A stretch of DNA of 6,256 bases from SAR202 cluster bacterium (GTDB taxonomy: Bacteria > Chloroflexota > Dehalococcoidia > Lucifugimonadales > UBA3495): positions 1 to 6,256 of the forward strand of contig VFHF01000085.1 of assembly GCA_009392095.1 (NCBI GenBank), read 5' to 3'. This document shows positions 6,124 through 6,256 of the stretch, piece by piece. A program made the translations under genes and the position numbers. Position 1 is the stretch's first letter, and every line of letters begins with the position of its first letter. The notes under the pieces are model-generated. The model saw nothing but the letters and a program-made list of their open reading frames with translations. It ran no database searches and was not told where the DNA came from.

Positions 6124-6256
6124 AAGCTCTTTTTGGACACAGCCAATATTCAAGAGATTCGAGACGGCGCCCGGCTTGGTGTGATCAGCGGCGTGACAAC
6201 CAATCCTTCCCTGGCCTCCGCGGAAGGGATCGGAAATTCGGAAAGCTACAAATCAG
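6121..6256 (+). CDS. tal: Transaldolase, small (FSA/TalC-type) family, N-terminal part
   Basis: The frame from TTG 6121 gives 45 residues and runs off the window. MKLFLDTANIQEIRDGARLG followed by VISGVTTNPSLASAEG is the highly conserved N-terminus of the short transaldolase/fructose-6-phosphate aldolase family, with Asp6 in FLDTANI and Asn28 in TTNPS placed as in known members. These enzymes transfer or cleave three-carbon dihydroxyacetone units in the pentose phosphate pathway by a Schiff-base lysine, which lies beyond the window here. Transaldolase and fructose-6-phosphate aldolase activity cannot be separated from this fragment. The spacing to pyrG (190 bases) leaves open whether it has its own promoter. 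A transaldolase near pyrG recalls the Bacillus subtilis pyrG-fbaA-ywjH region. Confidence 0.92.
   Translation, partial: MKLFLDTANIQEIRDGARLGVISGVTTNPSLASAEGIGNSESYKS

Noticed and set aside
5941..6153. Minus-strand open frame in the gap between pyrG and transaldolase
   Set aside because: It overlaps the transaldolase start and its ribosome binding site and crosses the 10-bp hairpin; the peptide has no recognised motif.

Overview
This 6.3 kb window looks like ordinary chromosomal DNA from a free-living bacterium of moderately high G+C. I see no tRNA, rRNA, CRISPR array, insertion sequence or phage gene. It is gene-dense: one partial gene on the minus strand, then four complete or partial genes and one partial downstream gene that all read plus. 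A MaoC-type hydratase, two class III CoA-transferases and a DinB-fold protein close to housekeeping genes would suit an environmental Chloroflexota lineage (Dehalococcoidia or SAR202-like), where such genes are common. That placement is an impression from gene content, not a phylogenetic result.

Layout. Positions 1-165 (minus) hold the first 55 codons of a DinB-superfamily protein. A 169-base divergent intergenic region follows. Positions 335-4024 (plus) hold a three-gene acyl-CoA cassette: a two-domain hot-dog (MaoC/FAS1-like) dehydratase, a CaiB/BaiF CoA-transferase whose start overlaps the dehydratase stop by one base, and 43 bases later a second, longer CaiB/BaiF CoA-transferase. Positions 4025-4283 separate the cassette from the next unit and carry a textbook sigma-70-type promoter (TTGACA, 18 bp, TATAAT) and a leader of about 160 bases. 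Positions 4284-5930 encode CTP synthase (pyrG). After a 190-base gap with a strong hairpin, the first 45 codons of a small-type transaldolase start from a TTG codon with a good Shine-Dalgarno and run off the right edge.

How the genes may work together. The cassette could activate an organic acid by CoA transfer and then hydrate or dehydrate the resulting enoyl/hydroxyacyl-CoA. The two transferases could be separate enzymes or two subunits of one enzyme, as in known two-subunit class III transferases. The substrate cannot be read from the sequence. The pyrG-transaldolase neighbourhood is housekeeping (pyrimidine nucleotide and pentose phosphate metabolism) and recalls the gene order around pyrG in Bacillus.

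Nothing here is clearly a new system. The points most worth a second look are the apparent split of the catalytic Asp and His between the two halves of the dehydratase, the CoA-transferase pair with its C-terminal extension, and the structured, C-rich pyrG leader.
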